Source of the DNA: Closterium sp. Naga37s-1
Lineage: Eukaryota > Streptophyta > Zygnematophyceae > Desmidiales > Closteriaceae
Direction: 5' to 3'
Length of the DNA stretch: 64,000 bases
NCBI GenBank assembly: GCA_947471745.1
Contig: CANJKZ010000918.1
Span: forward strand, 1-64,000
Notes under the pieces: model-generated
What the model saw: only the letters and a program-made list of their open reading frames with translations
The model's database searches: none
Told to the model about the DNA's origin: nothing
Program-made: the position numbers and the translations under genes
Part shown: in pieces, positions 1-11,987 of the stretch
Layout: each line of letters begins with the position of its first letter
Position numbering within the stretch: the stretch's first letter is position 1

Positions 1-480
1 TGCCGCGGCCCTGACGCGGCCCTGACGCGGCCCCCTGACGCGGCCCCTGCCGCGGCCCCCTTACGCGGCCCTGACGCGGTCCTGCCACGGCCCCCTGGCG
101 GCGCCCTGACGCGGCCCCTGACGCGGCGCCCTGACCGACCCTGCCGCGGCCCCCCTGACGCAGCCCCTGCCGCGGCCCCCTGACGCGGCCCCTGACGCGG
201 CCCCTGTCGCGCCCCTGACGCGGCCCCGCCTCCTCTCAGCGGCTCACGCCGCCTCCTCTCAGCGGCCCCGACGCCGCCCTCTCAGCGGCCCCGCCGAGCC
301 GCCCAGCAGCCGAGCCGCCGAGCCGCCCAGCAGCCGAGCCCCCCAGCAGCGAGCCGCCGAGCCGCCCAGCAGCCGAGTCGCTGAGCCGCCCAGCAGCCGA
401 GCCGCCGAGCCGCCCAGCAGCCGAGCCGCCCAGCAGCCGAGTCGCCGAGCCGCCCTGCAGCCGAGCCGCCCTGTCCGGTA
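1..480 (+). repeat. GC-rich tandem repeats of the copia leader
   Basis: Two arrays make up the 5' leader of copy A. Bases 1-235 repeat a roughly 12-bp GCGGCCCCTGAC-like unit, and about 285-475 repeat a CCGAGCCGCCCAGCAG-like unit. The same arrays occur in the other orientation at 18030-19040 in the sister copy, so they belong to the element. The ORFs across them are by-products of repeats without stops. Confidence 0.85.
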
Positions 481-545
481 AGAGCAGCGCCTCTCTCACA
501 GCACTGCCCTCACCCCACTGTTTGCACTGCTAGTCTACTACTGTC

Positions 546-1571
546 ATGGCTACCCCTAGTGTCCTCGCTTTTGACGCTGAGGGTCGGGCCATTGACTTTG
601 ACGTCTGGATAGATGACCTGCAGCTTTTCTTACAGTGCGATAGGGCAGACGGCCTCTCCCTCTTTGACCTCACTTCTGGTGCCTCTCCTGCTCCCGCCAC
701 TGATGCTGACGCAACTGTTCGCTCCCAGTGGGCCACGCGCGATGCTGCTGCACGTCTTGCTGTGCGTCGCCACCTGCCTCCCTGTGAGCGTGCGCACTTT
801 AGCCAGTACAAGAGTGCTCAGACCTTGTACGACGCTGTAGTTGCACGCTACTCCTCCCCTGCCACTGCTGCACTGAGCCGCCTCATGCTACCGTACCTCT
901 TCCCTGACCTTGCTGCCTTTCCCACAGTCGCTGACCTCATCACGCACCTCCGCACTAGTGACACTCGCTACCGCGCTGCGCTTCCTGCTGAGTTCTGCGC
1001 CAAGAACCCCCCCCCCCATGTACATCACCCTCTACTACATCGTCACCCGTCTCCCTGACTCCCTTCGCGTAGTCAGGGACCACTTCCTCTCGGTTTGTCC
1101 CACCACTCTCACCGTTGACCTCCTCGAGAAGGCCCTCCTAGCAGCAGAAAAGAGCATAGTCGCTGTAGGAGCCTCTCGTGGTGACCCTCGCACCCCCATC
1201 TTTGAGGGGTGTTCCCCCTCCCCTCTTTTGCCCTCTGTTGCCTCTGCTGCTGCGGCCGACCTCGCTGGTTTGGAGTCGGTTGGGGCAGCGTCTACCCCTA
1301 GCGGGAGACGCCGCCCTGGCAGGGGCAAGGGGGGCAGGGGCGCTGGAGGAGCTAGCGGGGGCGGTGGAGGCGGCGGTGGAGGTGGTGGAGGAGGTGGTGG
1401 TGGCGGTGGGAGTGGTGGCGGGGTGGAGGTGTAGGTGGCGGCAGTGGAGGCGCAGGAGGCAGCGGCGGTGGCGGAGGGAGCGGAGGTGGCGGCGGTGGAG
1501 GAGGAGGCGGCGGAGGAGGTGGAGCTGGTCGGGGTGGCGCTGCGCAGAGGGTCAGCTCCGGTGGTGGTCAG

Positions 1572-1609
<38 letters not shown>

Positions 1610-4600
1610 CACTCGTGACGTCCCCTCCCTCAGCAGCTCCGTGAGTGGTACACTGCACGCCAGAGGGGTGGGGGTGCTGGTCCGTGCACCTACGTCCTGC
1701 GCACCGGCGACCGCGCGGGTGAGCAGTGCGGGGGTGCGCACTCCACCCAGCGCTGCTTTGGCCGCCTCACGGACGCTTGGCGTCACCTATTTCCTGAGGC
1801 CACTGAGATCCCCCGCTGGGGTGAGCTGTCTAGGGCGGGTGTAGCTGTCTTTGACCTTGACTTTGATGCTATTCTTGCTGCCGTGTATACTGTGACTATT
1901 AGTGATGAGGGTGACTGTTACTGGTGTTTTCCGCCCGACCCGGGCATTGAGACTGCTGCTCTAGGTACTGGTGAGGCTGCTGCTCTAGGTGCTAGCGAGG
2001 CTGCTGCTCTAGGTGCGTCTACTCCCTCAGGTGCTGGTGAGTCTGCTCTCTCAGGTTCTGCGTCGGCTTCGACCTCCCACACCTTCACACTTGACTCGGG
2101 GGCTTCTCGCTCCTTCTTTCGAGACCGCACCACACTCACGCCGCTTGGCCGGCCAGTTGCGGTCTCCCTGGCAGACCCCTCTGGGGGTCCTGTCCTTGCT
2201 CACTTCTCCACTGTCCTCCCGTGTCCGGCGGCCCCCTCTGGCACCCTGTCTGGTCTCTACCTCCCCTCGTTCTCTACGAACTTGGTGAGTGGTGCTGACC
2301 TACAGGATGCGGGGGTTCACCAGTTCACTCCTGCGAGTCAGCGGGTGACCCACTGCACGGACGCTCGGACAGGCCGCCACCTGGCCACGTTTACACGTCG
2401 GCCAGGGTCGAGCCTGTACACACTGACCACTGCGTCTCCTCCAGTCCCTGCGTCTGGTCAGGTAGCTGCGTCGGGTCAGGTGTTTGCTGCAGCGTCCAGG
2501 TCTGGTCCTGAGTCTGCCCCCTGCTCGTGTCGCCTCCTGTCTCACGAGACTCTCCTCTGGCACCACCGCCTTGGCCACCCCTCCCTGCTTCGTCTCCGGA
2601 GCATGCCTCCCGTGTCCTTGTCTCTGGTCTTCCCGGTCCCTCCCTCCCCTTCCTCCGGGGCCAGGCCCTACCTGCGTCCCCTGTGTCGAGGGACGGCAGC
2701 GGACTACCCCTCACTCCTCCCAGTTTCCTCCGACAGAGGCCCCGCTGCAGACGCTTCACATGGACGTGTGGGGCCCGGCCCGCGTCCGTGGACAGGGTCA
2801 CGAGCGCTACTTCCTGCTGGTGGTTGACGACTACTCGCGTTACACCACAGTCTTCCCCTTGCGCAGCAAGGGTGATGTCACTGAGGTGTTGATCGACTGG
2901 ATCCGCGCAGCTCGTCTCCAGCTCAGGCGGAGCTTTGGCTCGGACTTTCCTGTTCTGCGTCTGCACTCTGGACAGAGGCGGAGAGTTCTCCTCTGGCCTT
3001 CTGCGAGCCTACTGTCGTGCACGAGGCATCCGCCAGACCTTCACGCTTCCGGACTCTCCACAGCAAAATGGGATTGCTAAGCGCCGCATTGGCATGTCAT
3101 GGACGTCGCCCGTACGTCCATGATGCATGCGGCTGCCCCCCATTTTTCTGTGGCCGTTTGCGGTTCGGTACGCGGCGCATCAGATCAACCTTCAGCCCAG
3201 GGTCTCCATGCCGGAGACCTCCCCAGCTTTGCTGTGGACGGGGAAGGTTGGCGATGCGTCTGCGTTCCGTGTCTGGGGATCTCGGGCGTTTGTCCGCGAC
3301 TTGTCTGCGGACAAGCTGTCCCCTCGTGCTGCTCCTTGCGTCTTCCTGGGTTTCCCCCCTGACGCCCCAGGGTGGCAGTTCTACCACCCCACCTCTCGCC
3401 GTGTTCTGTCCTCCCAGGACGTCACGTTCGACGAGTCGGTCCCCTACTACCGCCTCTTCCCCTACCGCACTCCGTCCCTCCCCCCCGCCACCGCTCTTCC
3501 TTGTACCAGGTCCCCCCCCGGTAGACCCCCTCCCCCCTCAGGGTCCTGCCCCTTCAGGTGTGTCCCAGGTAGACGCTGTTGAGCCTGTCGAGGTCGCTGG
3601 TGACTCTGGTGCTGCTGAGGGTGCTGAGCCTGGGGGTGCTGACTCTGGGGGTGCTGAGCGTGTGGGTGCTACGCCTGGGGGTGCTGAGCCTGGGGGTGCT
3701 GAGCCTGGGGGTGCTGAGTCTGGGGGTACTACGACTGGGGTGCTGAGCCTGGGGGTACTACGCCTGGAGGTGCTGAGCCTGGGGGTGCTGCGTCTGGGGG
3801 TGCTGAGCCTGGGGGTACTACGCCTGGAGGTGCTGAGCCTGGGGGTGCTACGCCTGGTGGTGCTGTGCCTGGCGGTTCACCGGGTGCTCCCTCTCGCCGA
3901 GAGCCACTCTCTCCCCAGGAGCTGCGTGAGTGGTTTGCCCGGCGCTGGAGGCGAGCTGCTGGAGCTGCTGGAGCTGGAGGTGCTGCGGGTACTGGAGGTT
4001 CTGTTGCTTCTGAGGGAGCTGGTGCCACGGGTCCCGGAGGTGCTCGTACTGGGAGTTCTGGAGCTGCTGGACCTGCGGGTACTTCTGGAGCTGGAGTTGC
4101 TGCGGGTGTTGGCGCGGAGGCTACTGCTGTCGGTCTTGGAGGCGGTCCTGCTGGGGGTACTACTGGTGCTGCTGGGGGTTCAGGAGCTGGAGCTGCTACT
4201 GGTGCTGGTGCTGCCCCTGCGGGTGCTGGTGCTGTCCCTCCTGTGTCTGGAGTCGCCGCGCGGCCTCGGCCGTACTTCGTTCCGCTCCTTCAGCAGGTTC
4301 TTGGTCTCCCGCCTTCTACTGGTCCTCCTCCTCCCTTAGAGTGTCCACAGCCTGTCCTGTCGCCGTTACAGTTACAGCCGGCCTCCCCACTGCCTGCTCC
4401 GTCTCCCTACACTGGTCCTACTGGAGGTCTTGCTGAGCGTCGTGAGCCTGCGTCTCGCCCTGCGTCGCCTGTCCGTGCTGCTCGCACTAGTGGTCGCGGT
4501 TCGCGTCAGCGTCCTCCTCCTGTCCCTGGCACGCACCGGATGTCTCTGCGTCCGTCCACTGCTCCTCTGCGTGCCCCTTTGCCTTCTCCTCCTGAGTCTT

Positions 4601-6525
4601 CTCTTCCTACTCTTGCCGACCCGGAGTCGGACTCTCTTCGCGCTGCCAGTCCTACTGTCACGCGTCTCCTTGCTACGGTTGTCACTGACCCTTCCTTTGA
4701 GTCCACTGCTGCGTCTGCTCTAGTTGCTGAGCTCGTCGACTTTGCTGCTCGCTGTCGCCTAGACTACGTCGCCAGTCTTGTTGCTGAGTCTGAGTCTGTC
4801 TGTCCTCCGTCCGTCGGGGGTGAGTGTGCCCTTGGCACGGACGTCCTTGAGGACAGGCAGGAGGAGTTCCAGTGCTTGGCCGCTGCTTCACCTCATCTCG
4901 TGTCCGTACTGCTTACCCCTGAGGGAGACCCGGATGCACTTGACATCCCGACTCCGCGCTCTTACGCGGAGGCGATAGAGGGTCCCTACTCCTCTCAGTG
5001 GCAGGCAGCTATGGACGCAGAGATGGCTTCCTGGAAGTCCACAGGCACCTACGTTGACGCTGTTCCCCCTCCTGGGGCGAACATCGTCAGTGGCATGTGG
5101 ATTTTCAGGGTGAAGCGACCGCCGGGTTCTCCGCCTGTCTTCAAGGCGCGTTACGTGGCTCGTGGCTTCAGTCAGCGGCAGGGAGTTGACTACTTTCAGA
5201 CCTTCTCTCCCACCCCGAAGATGACCACTCTTCGGGTACTGCTGCACGTAGCTGCTCACCGTGATTACGAGCTACACTCTCTTGACTTCAGCACTGCTTT
5301 CTTGCAGGGCAGCCTGCACGAGGAGATCTGGCTGCGTCGCCCACCTGGCTTCACTGGGTCTTTTCTTCCTGGCACCCAGTGGAGCCTACGGCGGCCAGTC
5401 TACGGTCTCCGCCAGGCACCGCGTGAGTGGCACGACACACTGAGGACTACACTTGCGGCTCTTGGGTTTGCTCCCTCTACTGCCGACCCGTCGCTGTTTC
5501 TGCGCACCGACACTTCTTTGCCGCCGTTCTACATCCTCGTGTACGTCGACGACTTGGTCTTTGCCACAGCTGACACTGCTGGACTAGCCCACGTGAAGTC
5601 CGAGCTGCAGAAGAGACACACGTGCACTGACCTGGGTGAACTGCGCAGCTACCTTGGCTTGCAGATCACTCGGGACAGAGCACGCCGCACCATTACCCTG
5701 ACTCAGTCACACATGGTGCAGCAGGTCCTTCAGCGCTTCGGCTTCACGTACTCCTCGCCTCAGGCCACTCCTCTGCCTACTCGCCACTCGCTCTCAGCTC
5801 TGCCTTCGGATGAGTCCGTAGAGTCGAGTGGCCCGTACCCAGAGCTTGTTGGCTGCCTCATGTACCTGATGACCTGCACACGACCTGACCTTGCATACCC
5901 TCTTAGCATTCTTGCACGCTATGTTGCTCCTGGGAGACACAGACCGGAGCACATGGCTGCAGCGAAGAGGGTGTTGCGCTACTTGTGCAGTACGTCGGGC
6001 ATGGGGCTTGTGCTTGGAGGGCAGAGTCCAGTGGTCCTTACTGGGCACGCAGACGCTTCTTGGGCTGACGACCAGGCTACGCAGCGGTCTTCGCAGGGTT
6101 ACACCTTCAGCCTTGGTTCCGGCTCTGTTTCGTGGCGGGCTACTCGCTCGTCTTCTGTTCTCGGCTCCAGTTGTGAGGCTGAGATCTACGCAGGAGCCAT
6201 GGCTGCACAGGAGCTTCGCTGGCTCACCTACCTGCTGACTGACCTCGGAGAGTTGCCTCGTTCTCCTCCAGTGCTGTACGTAGACAACAAGGCCATGCTG
6301 GCCTTGTGTCGGGAGCAGCGACTGGAGCACAGAACGAAGCACATTGCTCTCCGCTACTTTCTTGCTCGTGAGCTGCAGCAGCGTGGTCAGCTGCGTCTTG
6401 CGTACGTGGCCTCTGAGGCCAACACTGCTGATATCTTCACCAAGGCACTTGCGCCTTGTGACCATCAGCGCTTCTGTACTCAGCTGGGCCTTGTGCCGAC
6501 CTTGCCTCACTTGCTCACCTCTTGA
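546..6525 (+). pseudogene. gag-pol of copia copy A, broken by single-base indels
   Basis: Compared with the intact sister ORF (11988-17960, minus), this copy has the same start (MATPSVLAFD) and the same C-terminus. Its frame is lost through about eight or nine one-base indels: an 11-C run near 1008-1018 (10 in the sister), a lost G near 1418, a lost C near 1627, two near 2604-2632, a gained G near 2970, a lost G near 3095, a gained T near 3145 and a lost G near 3738. From 3865 onward the frame is open (886 aa) and holds the reverse transcriptase (YVDD near 5548) and RNase H. Almost all lesions sit in homopolymers, so real decay and assembly error cannot be told apart here. Confidence 0.9.
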
Positions 6526-6741
6526 TCTTGCTTGTACTGTTACATATATATATACCTGCTCTTGTTTGTCTAGCCTTTTTTATATATATGTGTACTCCTG
6601 CTTGTGAACTGGCCTTGTGGCCTTGAACTTGTGCTCGGAATGTGTGGTGACTTTGTGATCCACCCTGAGCTTGTTTTTTGCTTTGCTTTGCTTGACTGGT
6701 CTTGTGACCCCTTGTTCTCCCCCACTTTGCCTATGGGGGTG

Positions 6742-6872
6742 TGTCAGATTTATATGACATAGCTACTGTAGGCTAGAGTGGGGTAGCACATATGGGGTAC
6801 AGTTTTCTAGGGTTTGCTTCTTGTACCCAACTTTCACTTAGTCATTCTCATTCCTGTTTTTCTTGATTCACA
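6742..6872 (+). repeat. 3' LTR of copia copy A (131 bp)
   Basis: The sequence starts TGTCAGATTT and ends TTGATTCACA, with TG...CA ends. It is the reverse complement of the 131-bp LTRs at 11639-11769 and 19168-19298. The 5 bp that follow (attgg) would be the target duplication if the unseen 5' LTR is preceded by the same bases. Confidence 0.92.
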
Positions 6873-7370
6873 ATTGGGTCTTGTGGTTTCGACGCTTTAG
6901 TGTTGAAGCTATGCTGGTTTTATCACTCGCTTGGTTGATCGACTCTCTTCAGTATCTCCGCTTGCTTCTCACTTCCGCGATTGATTTCCGCCCTTCCGCG
7001 GTGTATTCCCCCAACCAAAAGCTCGAACGAAGTTGGTAGGCATCGCATGCCTTGTTTCAATTCCTCGCACCAGCCTTACGTACCCTCCCCCAATTCGCCC
7101 TCGAATCAGCAAGCGCCTAAGGGTGTGCTGTGACAATACACCCAAAAGCCACCCCAGGAGTGTGCACCCCTGCTTTAAGTTGCCTGAAACGCTCCTTGCT
7201 AAAAAAAAACGGGGGCCAAAGGTTGTTCGGCAGTGCTCATAAACGGGTTAGCTTCGGCAGCCATTTGATGCATCAGGCCCCTTCAAATCCTAACGAGGAC
7301 CCTGGTGCAGTGCATGCGTGCTCTGTATGACTTCCTCTAAACCCTAAACATGTTGGCTGACAAAAAGAAA
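6873..7370. other. Unassigned spacer between copy A and element X1
   Basis: About 500 bp with no credible gene. Short ORFs here show no recognisable domain. A lone CTAAACCCTAAAC near 7337 resembles plant telomere repeats but is not an array. Confidence 0.6.
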
Positions 7371-7818
7371 TACCGTCACCCCCCGGATATAAGCGCCACC
7401 CTGGGATAAGCGCCAGGCGCTTGTAATTGGCATATGGCGCTTACATCCGCTCCACAATTATAAGCGCACCCCCTGAAAAAACTTGATTTATTATAAGCGC
7501 ATGTAAACTAAAAATTTTGAAATTGGGTCAAAGCACTGTAACGATTTTTACTTTAGCAAGCGGATGTGTTGCAAATTCGGTTCGCTTCACATTCGAACCC
7601 TGCACTGGATGCGAGTCCAGTCAGCAGGAGCTGTCAGGGGCACCTTGTGAGTCACATCGAGTTTATCTCCCAGCGCACGCGGGAATATCACTGAAGACCC
7701 CATGTAACTTTGACTCGATTGAAAAGGCAAGCACGAGATCTACAGTTTGGTGTTAGAAAATATTAAATATATATGTGTCAGTTTATAAGCGCACGCGCTT
7801 ATAAATTTGACTCAATTA

Positions 7819-8262
7819 TGTTGGGCTGAGAAAAGCCCTTAGGATCTTTGAGCTAGGACAATGTAATAGCGGACAATGTAATAGCGGAAGCGTTTAATGA
7901 GAAGTTTGTGAACCACCTTGCGCTGGTATGTGAGGGCAAAGTAGATTGATTAAAACAAAAGGATACAAGCTTTTATAAGAGTACAAGGAATACGAAGAGA
8001 TACAGTTAATAATTGTTTTACTATTGCTGTTGCGGTTCGACACAGTGACGACTCGAGCAACTGCTCAATAGCGAGTCAGTTGTTTGTCCTTGCTGTCACG
8101 CTGTACTTGTCAGGTCAAAGGTCGCTGACCTTTGACTTTCGCGTAACCTCCAGTAGTTGTTCAACCTCCGAGGGTTGACTCGCTGATGCTTCGATATGTT
8201 TCGCTTCGCTTCTGACTTGGTGTTTCGACACGACAGAGGCGCTAAATCAATTGTTTCCAACA
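7819..8262 (-). repeat. 3' LTR of copia B (444 bp)
   Basis: The LTR begins TGTTGGGCTGAG and ends TTTCCAACA in plus-strand reading. Near its start it carries a short local duplication (GACAATGTAATAGCG twice) that the other LTR lacks. Confidence 0.92.
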
Positions 8263-8289
8263 CTCCCCTTCGCTTCTGGAGTGTCGCTG

Positions 8290-11200
8290 CTGGTGACGTG
8301 GCTTTGTCCAATCAGTAGCATGCAGTACTCGAACTTCTGCTTCCTGAGCTTCTTGGTCAAGTAATCAGCTGCCATCTCGGACGTAAGACAGCTCAAGTCT
8401 CCCCTTCTCGACCTCGTCCTTTACGAAGAAATATCGCAGGGCGATATGCTTCGTTCTGTTCGCGAATCCGTTTTTGTTGGCTATGCGAATTGCCGACTGG
8501 TTGTCGCAGAACAAGGAGTAGCTGGGTAACTGAGCCAGCTTCGCCTCCTCCAGAAGTTCGCGAAGGTACAGTCCTTCCTTGGTGGCTGAGCAGAGTGCGA
8601 TATATTCAGCTTCAGCTGAGGAGAGAGCAATTAACTCCTGCTTGTTCGACTGCCAGGAGATAGGTCCGATAGGCTCGAGGCGATAGATGTAGCCGGTGCG
8701 TGAGCGTCTGTTGTCGGAGTCTCCGGCGTGATCGGCGTCGACGTAGCCGATTAGTTTAGGTGTCGTAGTCCCGTTCTTGTGGTAGGTTAGACCGATGGTT
8801 GAAGTGCTGACGAGGTAGTGGAGAGCGCGGTCGAGTTCCGCCATGTGTTCTGCTTCAGGTTTCTTGAGGTAGGTCGCGAGCTGACTTGCGGAGTACGATA
8901 GGTCCGGACGGCAGGTGACAGCTGCGAAGAGGAGACATCCCAGTTTTCTCTGGTAGTCACGCATGCCGGCGGGGTTTAGTGGAGCGGATCCTTCCTTGTT
9001 ATTTCTTGCCGTGTAGCGGTATGGCGTGGAGATGGTGGTCGGCGTGAGTGCGAAGCGTTTGGCGATGGTGTCGGCGTATTTTGCGACGTTGAGGTAGATC
9101 GTGCCTTCTTCTTCCTGGATGTTGAGGCCGAGATACTGCGTGACAGTAGACGAGACTGTGAGCGTGAGATCCTTCTGTAGTTCCCCTTCGAACTAGGTGG
9201 TGACGTTGTCGGTCGAGCCGATGTAGAGTAAATCGTCCACGTAGACGATCAGTAGGATGTAATCGGTGCCCTTTGTGAGCCGATACATGCCCTGGTCGTG
9301 AGGTAGTTGGCGGAATCCAATGCAAATGAGTCTTGCGTGCAGATACTGCTGCCACAGCCTTGGAGCTTGTTTTATGCCGTACAGGGATTTTTGCAACTAA
9401 CAGACTTGGTTAGGCTCTCCGTGGGAGCCGTGTGGAAGTTCGACGAAGATTTCGGTGTCAACAGGTGCGTAAAGGAATGCGTTGGCGACGTCGATTTGCC
9501 GCAGTTTCTTCTTCTTCATGGCGGCGATCGCGAGGAGAATTCGTAGTGAGGTGTGTCGGCTGACCGGGGCGAATGTCTCGGTGAAGTCGCGTCCGTGCTC
9601 TTGGTCGAAGCCGCGTACGACCCAGCGCGCCTTAAACTTGTCGATGGTGCCGTCTGCCTTTGTCTTCACACGGAAGACCCATTTCCCGGTGAGTACTGTC
9701 TTGTTTCGTGCCACGCCGATGGGAACGACTTTCCAGGTGTTGCGTTCCTCCAGTGCTTTCAGTTCCCTGTCCATGGCTTCACGCCATTTTTCCCTATGCT
9801 CCCCCCCCAGAGCCTGCTGAACTGTGGCAGGCTCCTTAGGAATCTCCGTGCCGTGGACTGCGGTGACGAGGCCGAGTATCTGGAGGCCACTCTGTGTGTA
9901 GCGGGGGAGAGTTGTGTCCGCGGGATAAGCTGCTTCGTCTCCTGCTTCTGGGTCAGGTATGAAGTTGGGCCCTATGCGTTCTGCTTCGTTGGTGTTGACT
10001 TCTGTAGGTGTAACGTAACCGTTGTCGGTGAAGTGGTAAAATACTTCGGCGTTGGCGCTTTCGCGAGGATTTTCGTCATCCATTGGGACGTCGACGGAGC
10101 AGTAAGGGAGAGGTCCGGCTTCCTCCGAGGCTTCATCCACGTTCTGCTCGTCCCAGTCAGCTTCGTCTGCTGCCGAGGCGAAGGCTCGGTCACCACGGAA
10201 GCCACCTGTGGGGTCCCGATCTTCTTCCAGGTTGGCAAGATACGTTGGAAGGGTGAGTCGTTCGTAGAAAATGACATCACGTGCTGCTACTGTTTCCTTG
10301 GAGTGGACGTCGAAAATCTTCCACGCGTTGTAATTTCTTTCGATGCCCAGGTGTAGTCCCCACTGTGCGCGTTGGGAAAATCGGCCGGCTCGTGCAGATG
10401 GGGGTCGGTACTGTACCATGCAGCCGAAAACTCTTAACATTTTTGTGCTGCCCTGTTTTCCTGTCCACAGCAGGTGCGGTGATGCGTTGTTCGGGAGCGA
10501 TGATGACGAGAGCAAGTTGTGCAGCATGACAGCGTGGTCCATTGCTTCGGGCCACTGGTGGTTGGGCAGTCGCATGCCTCGTAGCAGCTTGCGCATGGTA
10601 TTCTGGAGAGTCCTGTTCATCCTTTCTGCTACGCCTTGCTGCTGGTGAGCGTAGGGAAGAGAGATGAGCCTTTTGATCCCTCTTTCTGCGAAGTACTGCT
10701 TGAACCTCTATGAGGTGTATTCTCCTCCTCCGTCTGACTGGAAGCTTTTTAGCTTCACGCCCAATTCTCGATCTGCTACTGGGAGCCAAGCGACAAAGGC
10801 CTCGAAAGCCATGTCCTTCCTCGGAAGGTTAAGGTGCTAAACGTAACGCGTAGCGGCATCGATGAACGTGATGGTGTAGCTGTATGCTCCTTGTCCAGGT
10901 TTGCGATTGTACAGGATGTCGCTGTACACTTTCTCAAGTGGTGCGTAAGCTGGTGCGCTGGGGTTATGGTGAGAAGCGAATGGCCGATGTGGTAAGTCAG
11001 CTTCGGGGCAGGTAAAGCACGTTCCACGAGCTCGTCGAAGTTCGCTTCCGTCGGTTAGGAGCAGTTAATCTTTGTCGAGCACTCCTGCTCTGATTGTGTT
11101 GTTTAACACCGTGTTGCTTGGATGTCCCATTCGTGCGTGCCAGATGTCTTCGCCAGCTCGATGTCCGGGTGAGCGACGGTACAAGTCGGAGTTGGAGTAG

Positions 11201-11633
11201 AAGCTTGCGGTGAAGTTTGCGCTTCGATGTACTTCTCATGGTGTTGGGTTAAGCTGCTGCGCAGGAGTCGGTGGGATGTCGTCGTCGATTGGAGCCGGTG
11301 CAGTTGAAGGACCAGCGATTGGTGTCGATGTTGCCGCTGCTGCTGCCGTTGTTTCTGCTGCTGCCGATGTTGTCTCCGCTGCTGCCGAGTGTTGAATTGT
11401 TGCTAATGCTCTTGTTCGTTCTGCCTCAGGGATGGTGTGCGAGTACCAGAAGCCTTCGTGGCTGAAGTAGGGGTCGAGATCCGGTGGATGTGTCCAGGAG
11501 GTAAACGTGACGATCCCGTCGCTGTCAGCTGTGCAGAGATCTGGGACGAAGTCGAGGACGAAGACGTTATTTTTCAAGACCGCCTTCCCGATGTAGAGAC
11601 TGCCCTTCCCGTGGTATAACTTAAACTCCTGAG
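8290..11633 (-). pseudogene. pol 3' part of copia B: integrase, reverse transcriptase, RNase H
   Basis: Reading down the minus strand, this continues the B ORF beyond the nested A-prime. It holds a pre-integrase HARMGHPSN motif (near 11130), integrase SDGGGEY (near 10720) and GVAERMNRTL (near 10625), reverse transcriptase with IVYVDD (near 9240) and RNase H ending LTKKLRKQKF near 8330. In-frame stops occur near 11070, 10838, 10709, 9397 and 9193, and a one-base frameshift occurs near 8380. It is non-functional as read. Confidence 0.88.
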
Positions 11634-11638
11634 TGGTG

Positions 11639-11769
11639 TGTGAATCAAGAAAAACAGGAATGAGAATGACTAAGTGAAAGTTGGGTACAAGAAGCAAACC
11701 CTAGAAAACTGTACCCCATATGTGCTACCCCACTCTAGCCTACAGTAGCTATGTCATATAAATCTGACA
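11639..11769 (-). repeat. 3' LTR of A-prime (131 bp)
   Basis: TGTGAATCAAG...AAATCTGACA in plus-strand reading, identical by eye to the 19168-19298 copy. It is short for a copia LTR. Confidence 0.95.
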
Positions 11770-11987
11770 CACCCCCATAGGCAAAGTGGGGGAGAACAAG
11801 GGGTCACAAGACCAGTCAAGCAAAGCAAAGCAAAAAACAAGCTCAGGGTGGATCACAAAGTCACCACACATTCCGAGCACAAGTTCAAGGCCACAAGGCC
11901 AGTTCACAAGCAGGAGTACACATATATATAAAAAAAAGGCTAGACAAACAAGAGCAGGTATATATATATGTAACAGTACAAGCAAGG

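Larger units (their letters stand above)
1..6872 (+). mobile_element. Ty1/copia LTR retrotransposon copy A, left end outside window
   Basis: This is the 3' portion of a copia-type element: GC-rich leader, gag-pol, purine-rich tract (CTATGGGGGTG) and a 131-bp 3' LTR at 6742-6872. The 5' LTR lies upstream of base 1. It belongs to the same family as the minus-strand copy at 11639-19298, to which it is nearly identical over its whole coding length, but its reading frame is broken. Domain order protease, integrase, reverse transcriptase, RNase H places it in Ty1/copia. Confidence 0.93.

Noticed and set aside
7337-7350. Telomere-like CTAAACCCTAAAC
   Set aside because: Fewer than two repeats and embedded in ordinary sequence, so it is not an interstitial telomere array.
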